DNA from: Nocardia vulneris
GTDB taxonomy: Bacteria; Actinomycetota; Actinomycetes; Mycobacteriales; Mycobacteriaceae
Assembly (NCBI RefSeq): GCF_001613425.1
Contig: NZ_BDCI01000015.1
Span: forward strand, 124,001 to 188,000
Length of the DNA: 64,000 nt
Direction of reading: 5' to 3'
Made by a program: the position numbers and the translations under genes
The notes under the pieces: model-generated
What the model saw: the letters and a program-made list of their open reading frames with translations, nothing else
What the model was told of the DNA's origin: nothing
Database searches by the model: none
Shown here: in pieces, positions 1-7,926 of the stretch
Numbering within the stretch: the first letter of the stretch is position 1
Layout: the number at the start of each line of letters is the position of its first letter

Positions 1-2
1 AT

Positions 3-758
3 CGGAAGGCCGACGACACGTTGCTGTCGGAGGCGGATCTCGCGACGCAGACGGCGATCATCGAGACGATTCAACGGCACTATCCGGGGTCTCGGTTCGT
101 CGCGGAGGAAGACGAGGCCGAGCTGCCGAGTTCGGGCGAGCCGACCTGGATCATCGATCCGATCGACGGCACCAGCGAGTTCGTCTCGCCGGACGGGCGT
201 GAATTCTGCAGTGTCGTGTGCCTTCTCGACGCGGGCGTGCCTGCGGCCGCCTATGTGTTTGCGCCCGAATTGGGTGCCGGTCGGACGCCGATCGCGATCC
301 ACTGGTCCGGGGAGGTCCTCGTGAACGGGCAGCCGGCCCCGCAGTTGACGGCGGCGGCGAAACCGCGACGCGCGTCCGTCACACGCAGCAAGGGTTCGGC
401 GCCCCGGAAGTTCGAAGCCGCGCTCGCGGATATCGGGTGCGCGATGAAGCTCCGTACCACCTCTCAGACGCTGGACATGGTTCGCACCTGCCTCGATCTG
501 TCCGCGTGGACGCAGGCGCCGGACCAGCAATTCGACCTGTTCTACCGGCCGAACCAGAAGGTCTGGGATGGGGCGGCGGGGATCGGGCTGGCCACGGCCA
601 TGGGCCGGACGGCGACCGGCGGCGACGGGCAGAGTCAACTACCACTGCAGCCGCAGTTTCTCGCGCAGCGCGAACCGGTGTTCGCCGAAACCATTGCGGG
701 CGAACCGGATTCGGTCCGGTGGTTCATCCAGGTACTGGCGGAGTCGCGGGGCGGTTGA
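3..758 (+). CDS. Inositol monophosphatase family protein (5' truncated)
   Basis: Mg-dependent sugar-phosphate or nucleotide phosphatase of the inositol monophosphatase/CysQ/FBPase fold. The reading frame is open to the window edge and the upstream residues RKADDT continue into the family-like SEADLATQ, so the true start lies outside. Metal-binding motifs are clear: an acidic EED patch, then IIDPIDGTSEF about 15 residues later, and near the C-terminus VWDGAAG, which is the family's WDxAAG motif. The exact substrate (inositol phosphate, PAP or other) cannot be read from this. Its TGA stop overlaps the ATG of the next gene (TGATG), so the two are almost certainly translationally coupled. Confidence 0.85.
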   Translation, partial: RKADDTLLSEADLATQTAIIETIQRHYPGSRFVAEEDEAELPSSGEPTWIIDPIDGTSEFVSPDGREFCSVVCLLDAGVPAAAYVFAPELGAGRTPIAIHWSGEVLVNGQPAPQLTAAAKPRRASVTRSKGSAPRKFEAALADIGCAMKLRTTSQTLDMVRTCLDLSAWTQAPDQQFDLFYRPNQKVWDGAAGIGLATAMGRTATGGDGQSQLPLQPQFLAQREPVFAETIAGEPDSVRWFIQVLAESRGG

Positions 759-2014
759 TGTCGAATCGTGTCATGGTGGACGTCACGACGTTCATCAGCG
801 CGGAAGAATTCATTCTTTCGCAGAATTCCCGGCAACCGGCAAGGCCGCGCGATCCTTTTGCGCAGCAGTGTTATGCGGAACTCGTACAGTCCCTGATCTA
901 CTTCGACGAGGTGCTGGTGCCGCACCCGACAAAATTGAATCCGGTGGCCGCCGACTACGGCACGTATCCGCGAATCCTGCGTCATCTGTTCGACCTTCGA
1001 ATCGCGGTGCCGATGGCGATCGGCCCGCAGGATCGGCCCGCGCTCGACGCCGCCGAAGCCGCGGCGATGGAGACGCTGAAGACGACCGGTGTCGAGACCA
1101 TGCTGCGGTTCATCGACAAGACCCGCAGAGCGGATCGAGAGGTGCAGGAGCGCGGCGGCGGTCAGCGCATGCTGGCGAACATCGCGGCGTGGGCGGACTA
1201 CCAGTGGGAAAACGTCCGGATCGACGACCATCACCGTGCTCGGATCGGCGGCGTGGACGGTGTGGAACTCGACGCGTTCGGTCAATGGGCGCGGGCCTCG
1301 TCGTTCGCGATGGAGGGACAGTTCCGCAACCTGATCGCGGATACGCACCAGCAACTGTGGCTGATTGCCACACTGGTGCGTTCGCTGCGTTACTCGGCGC
1401 GGGCGAAGGTGAATGGTGTTGCGTATACGCCGCATCCGCTGCGGCGTGATTTCTCGGTCATGTTCGATCTGTTCGACGACGGCGTTCCGGAGAATACGAT
1501 CGAGGAGGTTATTTCCGCGGTTCGCGGGATTCCCAGCGATATCCGCAAGGTCGCCGGACCGCGGGAGGGGCGACGACTGCAATTGCTCGAATATCAGCTG
1601 CCACTGCTAGGTGGGCGGTTGTGGTCGTTGCAGGATCGCGGGCGGTCGAGTCCGGACCGCTGGCTGGCGATGGTGTGCGGTCGAATCGATGAATATCGTT
1701 CTCGTGCAGTCGATTTCCGTAGGGCACTGTCTCGTTGTGATACCGAGGAGGAAGCGCGGCGGCTGGAGCTCGACGTGGAAGGGGTGCGGGATCAGTTGCT
1801 ACGGCACCTCGGACTGGATTCCGCCGAGCGGAACGCGACCGAGGAAGGGTTGATCGAAACGGTCGCTTCGGTGGCGGAGTGGGGGACCGGGGTGCCGGTG
1901 ACGCGGCCGTTGCGGCTGGCGATGGTGCCGTTTCGGCGGCATGCGGGCAATCTCGAGGGGTTGCATCAGAAGTTCTTGTATCGCGAGTTCGTTCGGGAGA
2001 TGCGGGCGGGCTAG
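758..2014 (+). CDS. Uncharacterised 418-residue protein coupled to the phosphatase gene
   Basis: I do not recognise this family. The ATG at 758 overlaps the stop of the phosphatase gene; the frame is open much further upstream, but that part is a shadow of the phosphatase. The protein looks soluble and mostly helical, with no signal peptide or membrane segment, many Arg/Glu pairs, and an N-terminal MVDVTTFISAEEF strand/helix. Codon usage is less strictly GC-ending than in nearby housekeeping genes (for example ATTGAAT and TTCATTCTTTC stretches), which could point to acquisition by transfer. Coupling to a sugar-phosphatase-type gene suggests a shared pathway, but no function should be assigned. 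Confidence 0.75.
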   Translation: MSNRVMVDVTTFISAEEFILSQNSRQPARPRDPFAQQCYAELVQSLIYFDEVLVPHPTKLNPVAADYGTYPRILRHLFDLRIAVPMAIGPQDRPALDAAEAAAMETLKTTGVETMLRFIDKTRRADREVQERGGGQRMLANIAAWADYQWENVRIDDHHRARIGGVDGVELDAFGQWARASSFAMEGQFRNLIADTHQQLWLIATLVRSLRYSARAKVNGVAYTPHPLRRDFSVMFDLFDDGVPENTIEEVISAVRGIPSDIRKVAGPREGRRLQLLEYQLPLLGGRLWSLQDRGRSSPDRWLAMVCGRIDEYRSRAVDFRRALSRCDTEEEARRLELDVEGVRDQLLRHLGLDSAERNATEEGLIETVASVAEWGTGVPVTRPLRLAMVPFRRHAGNLEGLHQKFLYREFVREMRAG

Positions 2015-2069
2015 TGGACTGGCTGGTTGTTGTCAGGAAGAGGGGTCCCCATGGCGGCGGCGGGCTGTG

Positions 2070-2075
2070 TAAGCT
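2070..2075 (+). promoter_or_regulatory. -10 element (TAAGCT) for a leaderless transcript
   Basis: TAAGCT sits six bases before the GTG of the cysteine leader peptide. In actinobacteria this places the transcription start on the G of the start codon, giving a leaderless mRNA. No convincing -35 hexamer is seen at 17-18 bp. No Shine-Dalgarno precedes the GTG, which supports leaderless initiation. Confidence 0.5.
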
Positions 2076-2081
2076 GCACTC

Positions 2082-2156
2082 GTGCAAAGGCTTCTGCTGA
2101 CCAGTGACCGGGTCGTCGACCTGGTTCGGGTCGCGGCCTGTGCGTGTCGTCGGTGA
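2082..2156 (+). CDS. Cysteine-containing leader peptide (24 residues)
   Basis: A GTG-started peptide with the features of the short leader peptides found before sulfur-metabolism operons in actinobacteria: an N-terminal QRLLLTS, a middle RVVDLVRV, then a terminal ACACRR with cysteine codons (TGT) at residues 20 and 22. It ends 43 bases before the start of the cysteine dioxygenase gene. In Mycobacterium smegmatis, leaderless cysteine-rich short ORFs of this kind act as cysteine-responsive attenuators, so the inferred job here is to sense Cys-tRNA charging and set translation of the cdo-rhodanese operon. The segment GTGCG within the Cys codons (2140-2144) is complementary to CGCAC (2194-2198) beside the cdo start. 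That is only five bases and needs a folding test. Confidence 0.8.
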   Translation: MQRLLLTSDRVVDLVRVAACACRR

Positions 2157-2199
2157 CGTAACCCGACCTTGCACGCCACACCTCTGCCAGGAGCGCACT

Positions 2200-2724
2200 G
2201 TGACCACGTCACTTCCGGTGAAATTGAAGCACGCCAAAGACCTGCACCCTGATCTCGATCTGCCGCTGCTCGACGATCTCGTCCGAGCGGATCGCACCCT
2301 GTGGACCCCCGATGAACTGCACGAACTCACCAGCGTGGTGACGCGCGAGCTGACCGTGCCGTTGCTCGACATGGTGCGTTTCGATCCGGCGCAACGCTGG
2401 TGGGTGCGGTTGGCGCTGACGATGGGCGTCGAGTTGTGGCTGCTGTCCTGGATGCCGGGGCAGGGGACGGAGCCGCACGATCACGGCGGCGCTTCGGGTT
2501 CGTTCACGGTCCTGCACGGCGAATTGGACGAGGAATTCGCATTTCCGAACAGTCCGGTTCGTGCCGCGCAGCGCCGCGCCGGAAGCACGGTCGCGTTCGG
2601 TCCGGAGCGCGCGCACCGGCTGCGCAACACCGGCGCGCACGACGCCGCGACGGTGCACGCGTACTCACCCCCGCTGCGGCCGATGCGCGAATACCGCACT
2701 CTCGCAGATGTTTCCGGCGCATGA
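2200..2724 (+). CDS. cdo: Cysteine dioxygenase (cupin)
   Basis: Non-haem iron enzyme that oxidises L-cysteine to cysteine sulfinate. The cupin metal motif is plain: EPHDHGGASGSFTVLHGEL, with the HxH...E pattern, followed later by a conserved histidine in RAHRLRNTG. WLLSWMPGQG just before the motif is typical of the bacterial family. The GTG at 2200 is chosen because CAGGAG lies six bases before it and because it trims an unrelated N-terminal extension; the product is 174 residues, normal for bacterial CDO. It lies directly behind the cysteine leader peptide and overlaps the rhodanese gene by ATGA, so sulfur released from cysteine may be handled by both. Confidence 0.9.
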   Translation: MTTSLPVKLKHAKDLHPDLDLPLLDDLVRADRTLWTPDELHELTSVVTRELTVPLLDMVRFDPAQRWWVRLALTMGVELWLLSWMPGQGTEPHDHGGASGSFTVLHGELDEEFAFPNSPVRAAQRRAGSTVAFGPERAHRLRNTGAHDAATVHAYSPPLRPMREYRTLADVSGA

Positions 2725-3113
2725 GCGCCGAGGAGTTGCTCGCGCGGGCGCGGGCGAACCTGGTGCGTGTCAGTCCCGAACAGGCTGAATCGTTGCGCCG
2801 CACGGGAGCGCTGCTGGTCGACATCCGGCCTTACGCGAACCGGTCGGCAGAGGGGGAGATCCCGGGCGCGGTCGTGGTCGAACGCATCGTCCTGGAATGG
2901 CGCCTCGACCCGCACGGCGACCATCGGCTCCCCGACCTCACCCCGGATACGCCGGTGGTGATCTTCTGCAACGAGGGCTACGCCTCCAGCTTCGCCGCCC
3001 GCGACGCCCGCGAACTGGGCATACGCGACGCCACCGACCTGGTGGGTGGCTTCCGAGCCTGGAAAGCCGCCGGACTACCGGTAGTGGCGGGCGGCTCCCC
3101 GGCCGTGCCGTAG
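2721..3113 (+). CDS. Rhodanese-like sulfurtransferase
   Basis: Single-domain rhodanese of 130 residues that would carry sulfane sulfur on a cysteine persulfide. The active-site loop reads FCNEGYASS, with the catalytic Cys at its start; the substrate-fold motifs LLVDIRPYANR near the N-terminus and GGFRAWKAAGLPV at the C-terminus are standard. The ATG overlaps the cdo stop (ATGA), so the two genes are co-translated and share the cysteine leader control. Cytoplasmic, no signal peptide. The sulfur donor and acceptor are not visible from sequence. Confidence 0.9.
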   Translation: MSAEELLARARANLVRVSPEQAESLRRTGALLVDIRPYANRSAEGEIPGAVVVERIVLEWRLDPHGDHRLPDLTPDTPVVIFCNEGYASSFAARDARELGIRDATDLVGGFRAWKAAGLPVVAGGSPAVP

Positions 3114-3127
3114 CGGCGCGCGGAAAG

Positions 3128-3535
3128 TCAGAAGCGGTTCTTGGCGGGGCGGTTGGTGGCGGCGCGGCGCTCGGCTTCCTTGGTGGCGATGCGCTCGTTT
3201 TCTTTGCGGACCTCGGCGTAGGTTTCGCGTTCGCGGGTCAGCCATTCCGGCGGATCGGCGAGGAGGGCGGCGATCTCGTCGGCGGTGAGGGCGTCGGCGA
3301 CGCCGGCGCGGGAGAGGCCGGAGTTGGAGATGCCGAGTTTGCGGGCCGTGATGTCGCGCGGGAAGGGGCCGGTGCGGCGGAGTTCGGTGAGCCACTCCGG
3401 GGGATCGGTGCGCAAGGCCTCGAGATCGGCGCGGGACAGGGGAGTGGTTCGGAAGGATTCGGGAGCCGCCGGAAGGTAGATGCCCAGCTTGTTGGCTGCG
3501 GTCAGGGGCTTCATCTGCTGCGGGTCCAGGCTCAC
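3128..3535 (-). CDS. DUF5997 family protein
   Basis: Small basic protein of 135 residues, recognised as DUF5997 from the N-terminal MKPLTAANKLGIYLPAAP and two similar modules, each ending DPPEWLTE or DPPEWLTR (about residues 43-50 and 93-100). This suggests an internal duplication of a helical unit. The C-terminus is a charged helix rich in Glu, Arg and Lys ending RPAKNRF. It is transcribed divergently from a LysR-type regulator, a pairing I recall as common in actinobacteria. No biochemical role is established. Confidence 0.85.
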   Translation of the reverse strand: MSLDPQQMKPLTAANKLGIYLPAAPESFRTTPLSRADLEALRTDPPEWLTELRRTGPFPRDITARKLGISNSGLSRAGVADALTADEIAALLADPPEWLTRERETYAEVRKENERIATKEAERRAATNRPAKNRF

Positions 3536-3651
3536 GACTGCGCCTCGCTGACGCTCGGCTCCGTCGTAAGCCCGAGGGCGCCGTGCCTTCGATTCACTCG
3601 CTGTCGCTCGCTCACCGCATCAGCCTATCCGGTACGGATACGCTTCCCTGC

Positions 3652-4578
3652 ATGAGCCGGTTCGAGTCGATCGATGTCGCGCGTCTGCGGTGGTTTGTCG
3701 CGGTTGCCGAGGAATTGCATTTCGCGCGGGCGGCGAAGGGGCTGAACATTTCGCGGCAGCGGTTGAGCCAGACGGTGATCGATCTGGAAGCGGAACTCGG
3801 CACGAAACTGTTCGTGCCGGGTGCGCAACCGACGCAGCTGACGGCGGACGGGGCGGAACTGCTGGAGGCGGCGCGGGAGTTGATCGCGCGGGCGGCGGCG
3901 GAGGCGGCGGCCGAGACTCCGGCGGCGGCGCCCGCGTTGCGGGTGGGGTTCGTGCCCGGCGTCACGGTGTCGAAGTGGACGCGCATCTGGGGTGAGCGGT
4001 TTCCCGGTATCCCGCTCGAGGTGGTGGCGCTGCCGATGGCGGAGCAGGAGTCGGCATTGCGCGACGAGCGGGTGGATCTGTGCTTCGTCCGGCTGCCGAT
4101 CGATCGGGACGGGATGAGCGCGATTCCGCTCTATCGTGAGGTGCCGGTCGTCGTGGTGCCGAAGGATCACCCGATTTCGGCGTTCGACCAGGTCGGGATG
4201 GCGGACCTGTCCGGCGAGTGGATGCAGGACGCCACCGATATCGACGCGGCGGCGGATGCCATCGAACTGGTGGCCGCGGGCGTCGGGGTGACCGTGGTAC
4301 CGCATTCGATCGCGCGGCTGCACGCCCGCAAGGATGTCGTCTACCGCACCGTCATGGATCGCGCGGACACCGAGATCGCGTTGGCTTGGCCCGCCGCGCG
4401 CACCACGGACCTGGTCGAGGAGTTCGTCGGCGTCGTGCGGGGCCGCTCCGAACGCAGCTCCCGCTCACCGGCCACGCGCGCGAAAAGCCCTGCGCCGCAA
4501 AAGAAGACACCGGCCAAGCGGCCGACTGCCGGGAAAACTCAGCCCAAGAAGAAGCCGGCGAAGCGCCGCGGACGCTGA
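3652..4578 (+). CDS. LysR-type transcriptional regulator with lysine-rich tail
   Basis: LysR-family regulator of 308 residues. Residues 8-65 form the winged helix-turn-helix (RLRWFVAVAEELHFARAAKG, then SRQRLSQTVIDLEAELG), and residues about 95-270 form the periplasmic-binding-type effector domain. After the effector domain comes a tail of about 45 residues rich in Lys, Ala and Pro (KTPAKRP, KKKPAKRRGR), resembling histone H1-like DNA-binding tails of actinobacterial proteins. ATG at 3652 is used because the frame upstream is a low-quality extension. It is divergent from the DUF5997 gene, which is its likely target. The ligand is unknown. Confidence 0.85.
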   Translation: MSRFESIDVARLRWFVAVAEELHFARAAKGLNISRQRLSQTVIDLEAELGTKLFVPGAQPTQLTADGAELLEAARELIARAAAEAAAETPAAAPALRVGFVPGVTVSKWTRIWGERFPGIPLEVVALPMAEQESALRDERVDLCFVRLPIDRDGMSAIPLYREVPVVVVPKDHPISAFDQVGMADLSGEWMQDATDIDAAADAIELVAAGVGVTVVPHSIARLHARKDVVYRTVMDRADTEIALAWPAARTTDLVEEFVGVVRGRSERSSRSPATRAKSPAPQKKTPAKRPTAGKTQPKKKPAKRRGR

Positions 4579-4642
4579 GCGAGCGGGGGCTATATCGACG
4601 TGTCCCACTCGCCACTTCACGCGTTGCCGCCGGAGCACGCTC

Positions 4643-4667
4643 GGTGACCGGGTCGAGATCGGTCACC
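4643..4667. terminator. Hairpin downstream of the LysR gene
   Basis: GGTGACCG (4643-4650) and CGGTCACC (4660-4667) form a perfect eight-pair stem with a nine-base loop. No U-run follows, as is usual for actinobacterial terminators. It lies in the 226-bp gap between the LysR gene and the convergent DUF2631 gene, where nothing else was recognised. Confidence 0.35.
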
Positions 4668-4804
4668 CCGCGCGTTCGCAGAGGCCATGATGGACCTTGC
4701 CCGCAACCGCGGCGATAACCGAAGTCAGTGTGAGGTGGTGCCGGGACGGTGGCGTCGTCGAGCAGGCGTCGTCCGCGGCACCCACGCCCGCGCGGGACGA
4801 TTCC

Positions 4805-5074
4805 CTACCGCGGCTTGCGCTTGAGGATCGAGTCGCGGATCAGGATGGCGACGATGGCGGCGGCGAAGCCGATCAGGAAGATGTCCTCGACATGTCCCTT
4901 GTGGTTGCCGATCACCATCGCGATGAGGATGAGCGCGGTGATCCAGCCCGCGACGCGGAAGGTCTTGGGCGATTCGCCGCTCCAACCCCAAGCGGCGGAG
5001 GGAACCTCGGCGGTGTCCACGTGAGTGACGGTGCCGCGCTCGGTGCTGGCGGGTTCGAGTTCCGTGGCGGCCAC
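4805..5074 (-). CDS. DUF2631 membrane protein
   Basis: Small protein of 89 residues with a hydrophilic N-terminus, a PKTFRVAGW segment, and two membrane helices (about residues 43-58 and 65-80, the second DIFLIGFAAAIVAILI) ending in KRKPR. This fits the actinobacterial DUF2631 family, which sits beside dxr in related genomes. GTG start with GGAG eight bases before it. Divergent from dxr. No function is known; a helper membrane protein is all that can be said. Confidence 0.8.
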   Translation of the reverse strand: MAATELEPASTERGTVTHVDTAEVPSAAWGWSGESPKTFRVAGWITALILIAMVIGNHKGHVEDIFLIGFAAAIVAILIRDSILKRKPR

Positions 5075-5219
5075 GATCGCTCCTTAGCTGGTTCGGGTAC
5101 CGCGGGTTCCGGTACGACCTCGAAGGGACTGCTGCTCGATATCGTGACATACGACGGGGCGTCGTTGACAGTCGGGCCACGCCCGTCGGGCGAACTTTTC
5201 TGTGCGCCACAATGAACGG

Positions 5220-6362
5220 GTGTCCGACATCGTGAAAGTCCTGCTCCTCGGCAGCACCGGATCCATTGGTACCCAAGCGCTCGAGGTGATCGCCGCCAAT
5301 CCCGACCGGTTCGAGGTGGTCGGCCTGGCCGCGCGCGGCGGTAATACAGCGCTGCTGGCGCAGCAGATGGCGGCCACCGGGACGCGCAATGTCGCGGTCG
5401 CCGACCCGGCCGCCGCCGCGCAACTGGATCTGGAACTCGCCGGTCCCGCGGCGGTGACCGAACTGGTCCGCCGCACCGAGGCCGACGTCGTGCTCAACGC
5501 GTTGGTCGGGTCGCTCGGGCTGGAACCGACCCTGGCCACCTTGCACTCGGGTACCAGGTTGGCGCTGGCCAACAAAGAATCGTTGGTCGCGGGTGGTTCA
5601 CTCGTCACCCGTGCGGCCGCACCCGGTCAGATCGTGCCGGTCGATTCGGAACATTCCGCGCTGGCCCAGTGCCTGCGCGGCGGGCGGGCCGACGAGGTGG
5701 ACCGTCTCGTGCTCACCGCATCGGGCGGTCCGTTCCGCGGCTGGACCACCGAGATGCTGGAATCGGTGAATCCGGCTGAGGCCAAGACGCATCCGACGTG
5801 GTCGATGGGCCCGATGAATACGCTCAATTCGGCCTCGCTGGTGAACAAGGGCCTCGAATTGATCGAGACGCACCTGCTGTTCGGCATTCCGTACGACCGC
5901 ATCGACGTCACCGTGCACCCGCAGTCGATCGTGCACTCGATGGTCACCTTCACCGACGGTTCCACGCTGGCGCAGGCCAGCCCGCCGGATATGAAACTGC
6001 CGATCGCGCTGGCCCTCGGCTGGCCGGACCGGGTGCCCGGCGCGGCCGCCTCCTGTGATTGGGGCACCGCCGCCACCTGGACCTTCGAGCCGGTCGACAG
6101 CACGGTCTTCCCGGCCATCGAGCTGGCGCGACGGGCCGGCGAGGCCGGCGGCAGTGTCACCGCCGTGTACAACGCCGCCAACGAGGTCGCGGTGCAGGCG
6201 TTTCTCGACGGCAAGATCCGCTTCCCCGAGATCGTGCGCACCGTCGCGGCGGCGGTCGAGGCCGCCGACCAATGGCGGCCCGAACCCACGTCGCTCGCCG
6301 AGGTCCTGGCCGCCGACACATGGGCCCGCGATTTCACCCGCGGCCGGGTCGATCCCGCGTAG
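5220..6362 (+). CDS. dxr: 1-deoxy-D-xylulose 5-phosphate reductoisomerase
   Basis: Second step of the MEP isoprenoid pathway: DXP to MEP with NADPH and a divalent metal. Seen in order: NADPH-binding LLGSTGSIGTQALEV at the N-terminus, ALANKESLVAGG, metal-binding VDSEHSA, TASGGPFRG, and HPTWSMGPMNTLNSASL. The length (about 380 residues) matches the family. GTG at 5220 is preferred: CACAAT at 5209-5214 lies five bases before it, so the message may be leaderless; a GTG 18 bases upstream is an alternative. It heads the conserved dxr-rip1-ispG block, so two MEP-pathway enzymes flank a site-2 protease. Confidence 0.95.
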   Translation: MSDIVKVLLLGSTGSIGTQALEVIAANPDRFEVVGLAARGGNTALLAQQMAATGTRNVAVADPAAAAQLDLELAGPAAVTELVRRTEADVVLNALVGSLGLEPTLATLHSGTRLALANKESLVAGGSLVTRAAAPGQIVPVDSEHSALAQCLRGGRADEVDRLVLTASGGPFRGWTTEMLESVNPAEAKTHPTWSMGPMNTLNSASLVNKGLELIETHLLFGIPYDRIDVTVHPQSIVHSMVTFTDGSTLAQASPPDMKLPIALALGWPDRVPGAAASCDWGTAATWTFEPVDSTVFPAIELARRAGEAGGSVTAVYNAANEVAVQAFLDGKIRFPEIVRTVAAAVEAADQWRPEPTSLAEVLAADTWARDFTRGRVDPA

Positions 6363-6587
6363 GCGGGCCGGTCGTGCGGTCCGGCGCGGACCTGCGTTCC
6401 GAGGGTTTCCGACTCGCGAGGTGAGCCTCGGCTGGCAGACTGAGCACCCGGGGCTGATGGGTGTCCGGTTACTGTGGTCGTGGGCTCGCGGCCGTGACGG
6501 ACTCGCGCACCCGGGTTTGTGGGCGGCCGGACCGGGCGGCCGCATGTCATCAGGCGAGCTGCGCACAGCAGGAGGGCTGTAAATCAC

Positions 6588-7787
6588 ATGGTGTTCGCGT
6601 TGGGTTTCGTGCTGTTCGCTCTAGGCATCACGATTTCGATTGCGCTGCACGAATGCGGGCACATGTGGACCGCGCAAGCCACCGGTATGAAGGTGCGGCG
6701 GTACTTCATCGGATTCGGGCCGAAGATCTTCTCGTTCCGGCGGGGTGAGACCGAGTACGGGCTCAAAGCGCTCCCGCTCGGCGGCTTCTGCGATATCGCG
6801 GGCATGACCGCGCTGGACGAGTTGCAGCCCGAAGAAGTCGAACGCGCGATGTACCGCCAGGCCACCTGGAAGCGGATGGTGGTGATGTCGGGCGGTATCG
6901 CGATGAACTTCCTGCTCGGCTACATCCTGGTGGTGTTCCTCGCCGTCGGTTGGGGCCTGCCCCGGTTCGATCAGCCGCCCGCCACCGCGCTCGGGGTGAT
7001 GGACTGTGTGGCGCAACAGAATCCGGACGGCAGCATGCAACCGTGCACCGGTACCGGCCCGGCGCAGCGCGCGGGACTGCAGCGCGGTGACGTGGTGACC
7101 GCGGTCAACGGGGTGAACGTGAAGACCTGGAAGGAATTCCAGTCCGAGACCCAGAAGCAGAACGGCCCGTTCACCTACACCGTCGATCGCAAGGGGCAGA
7201 GCCTCACCATCCCGGTGACCCCGGAGCGGGTCGTGCGCTACCCCGAGGGCGGTGGTGCGGGGCGTGAGGTCAGCGCCGTCGGCGTCGGCATGGACTTCTA
7301 CGGGCCGGTCCAGTACAACGTCCTGGCCGCGATCCCCGCGGCCGGCGCGTTCACCGGCGACATGTTCGTGCGCACTTTCCAGTCGCTGGCTCAGTTGCCG
7401 CAGAAGGTGACCGCGCTGTGGAGCGCGGTGACCGGCGGTGAGCGCGACGCGGAGACCCCGGTCAGCGTGTACGGCGCCAGCAAGATCGGCGGCGAGACCG
7501 CCGAACGCGGCCTGTGGAACGTCTTCATCCTGGTGCTGGCCAGCCTGAACTTCTTCCTCGGCGCGTTCAACATCCTGCCGTTGCTGCCGCTCGACGGCGG
7601 CCACATGGCGGTGGTCCTCTACGAGAAGGTCCGCAACACCATCCGCGGCTGGAAGGGACTCGCGCCCGGCGGGCCGGTGGACTATCTGAAGTTGTTGCCG
7701 GTCACCTACGTCGCGGTGGTGATCGGCGGCGCGTACATGGTGCTCACCCTGGTGGCCGACATCGTGAATCCGATCAAACTGTTCTGA
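6588..7787 (+). CDS. rip1: Site-2 metalloprotease (RseP/Rip1 family)
   Basis: Intramembrane zinc protease of 399 residues that cleaves anti-sigma factors and other membrane substrates. The N-terminal membrane helix carries the zinc motif HECGH; a PDZ domain follows at about 145-225 (AGLQRGDVVTAVNGV); the C-terminal FNILPLLPLDGGH provides the third zinc ligand Asp and the S2P signature. Several hydrophobic helices are visible. AGGAGG lies 13 bases before the ATG, slightly long; a GTG directly after is possible. The position between dxr and ispG is the same as M. tuberculosis Rv2869c. Confidence 0.93.
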   Translation: MVFALGFVLFALGITISIALHECGHMWTAQATGMKVRRYFIGFGPKIFSFRRGETEYGLKALPLGGFCDIAGMTALDELQPEEVERAMYRQATWKRMVVMSGGIAMNFLLGYILVVFLAVGWGLPRFDQPPATALGVMDCVAQQNPDGSMQPCTGTGPAQRAGLQRGDVVTAVNGVNVKTWKEFQSETQKQNGPFTYTVDRKGQSLTIPVTPERVVRYPEGGGAGREVSAVGVGMDFYGPVQYNVLAAIPAAGAFTGDMFVRTFQSLAQLPQKVTALWSAVTGGERDAETPVSVYGASKIGGETAERGLWNVFILVLASLNFFLGAFNILPLLPLDGGHMAVVLYEKVRNTIRGWKGLAPGGPVDYLKLLPVTYVAVVIGGAYMVLTLVADIVNPIKLF

Positions 7788-7926
7788 GTTCCGCCGGCGC
7801 GGTACCCTGTCGCCGGCTTGGGGACAGCACGTTGTCGCGGGCGTCACAGGGTGGCCGTTCGGCGGGCGCGACTAAGCTCGTAGGCGAACGGCCCGGAATG
7901 TACGGACGGAAAGTAGGCAGCCGAAG

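Noticed and set aside
218..757. Long N-terminal extension of the 418-residue protein's reading frame
   Set aside because: It overlaps the phosphatase gene in another frame and lacks coding character; the ATG at 758 gives a normal coupled start.
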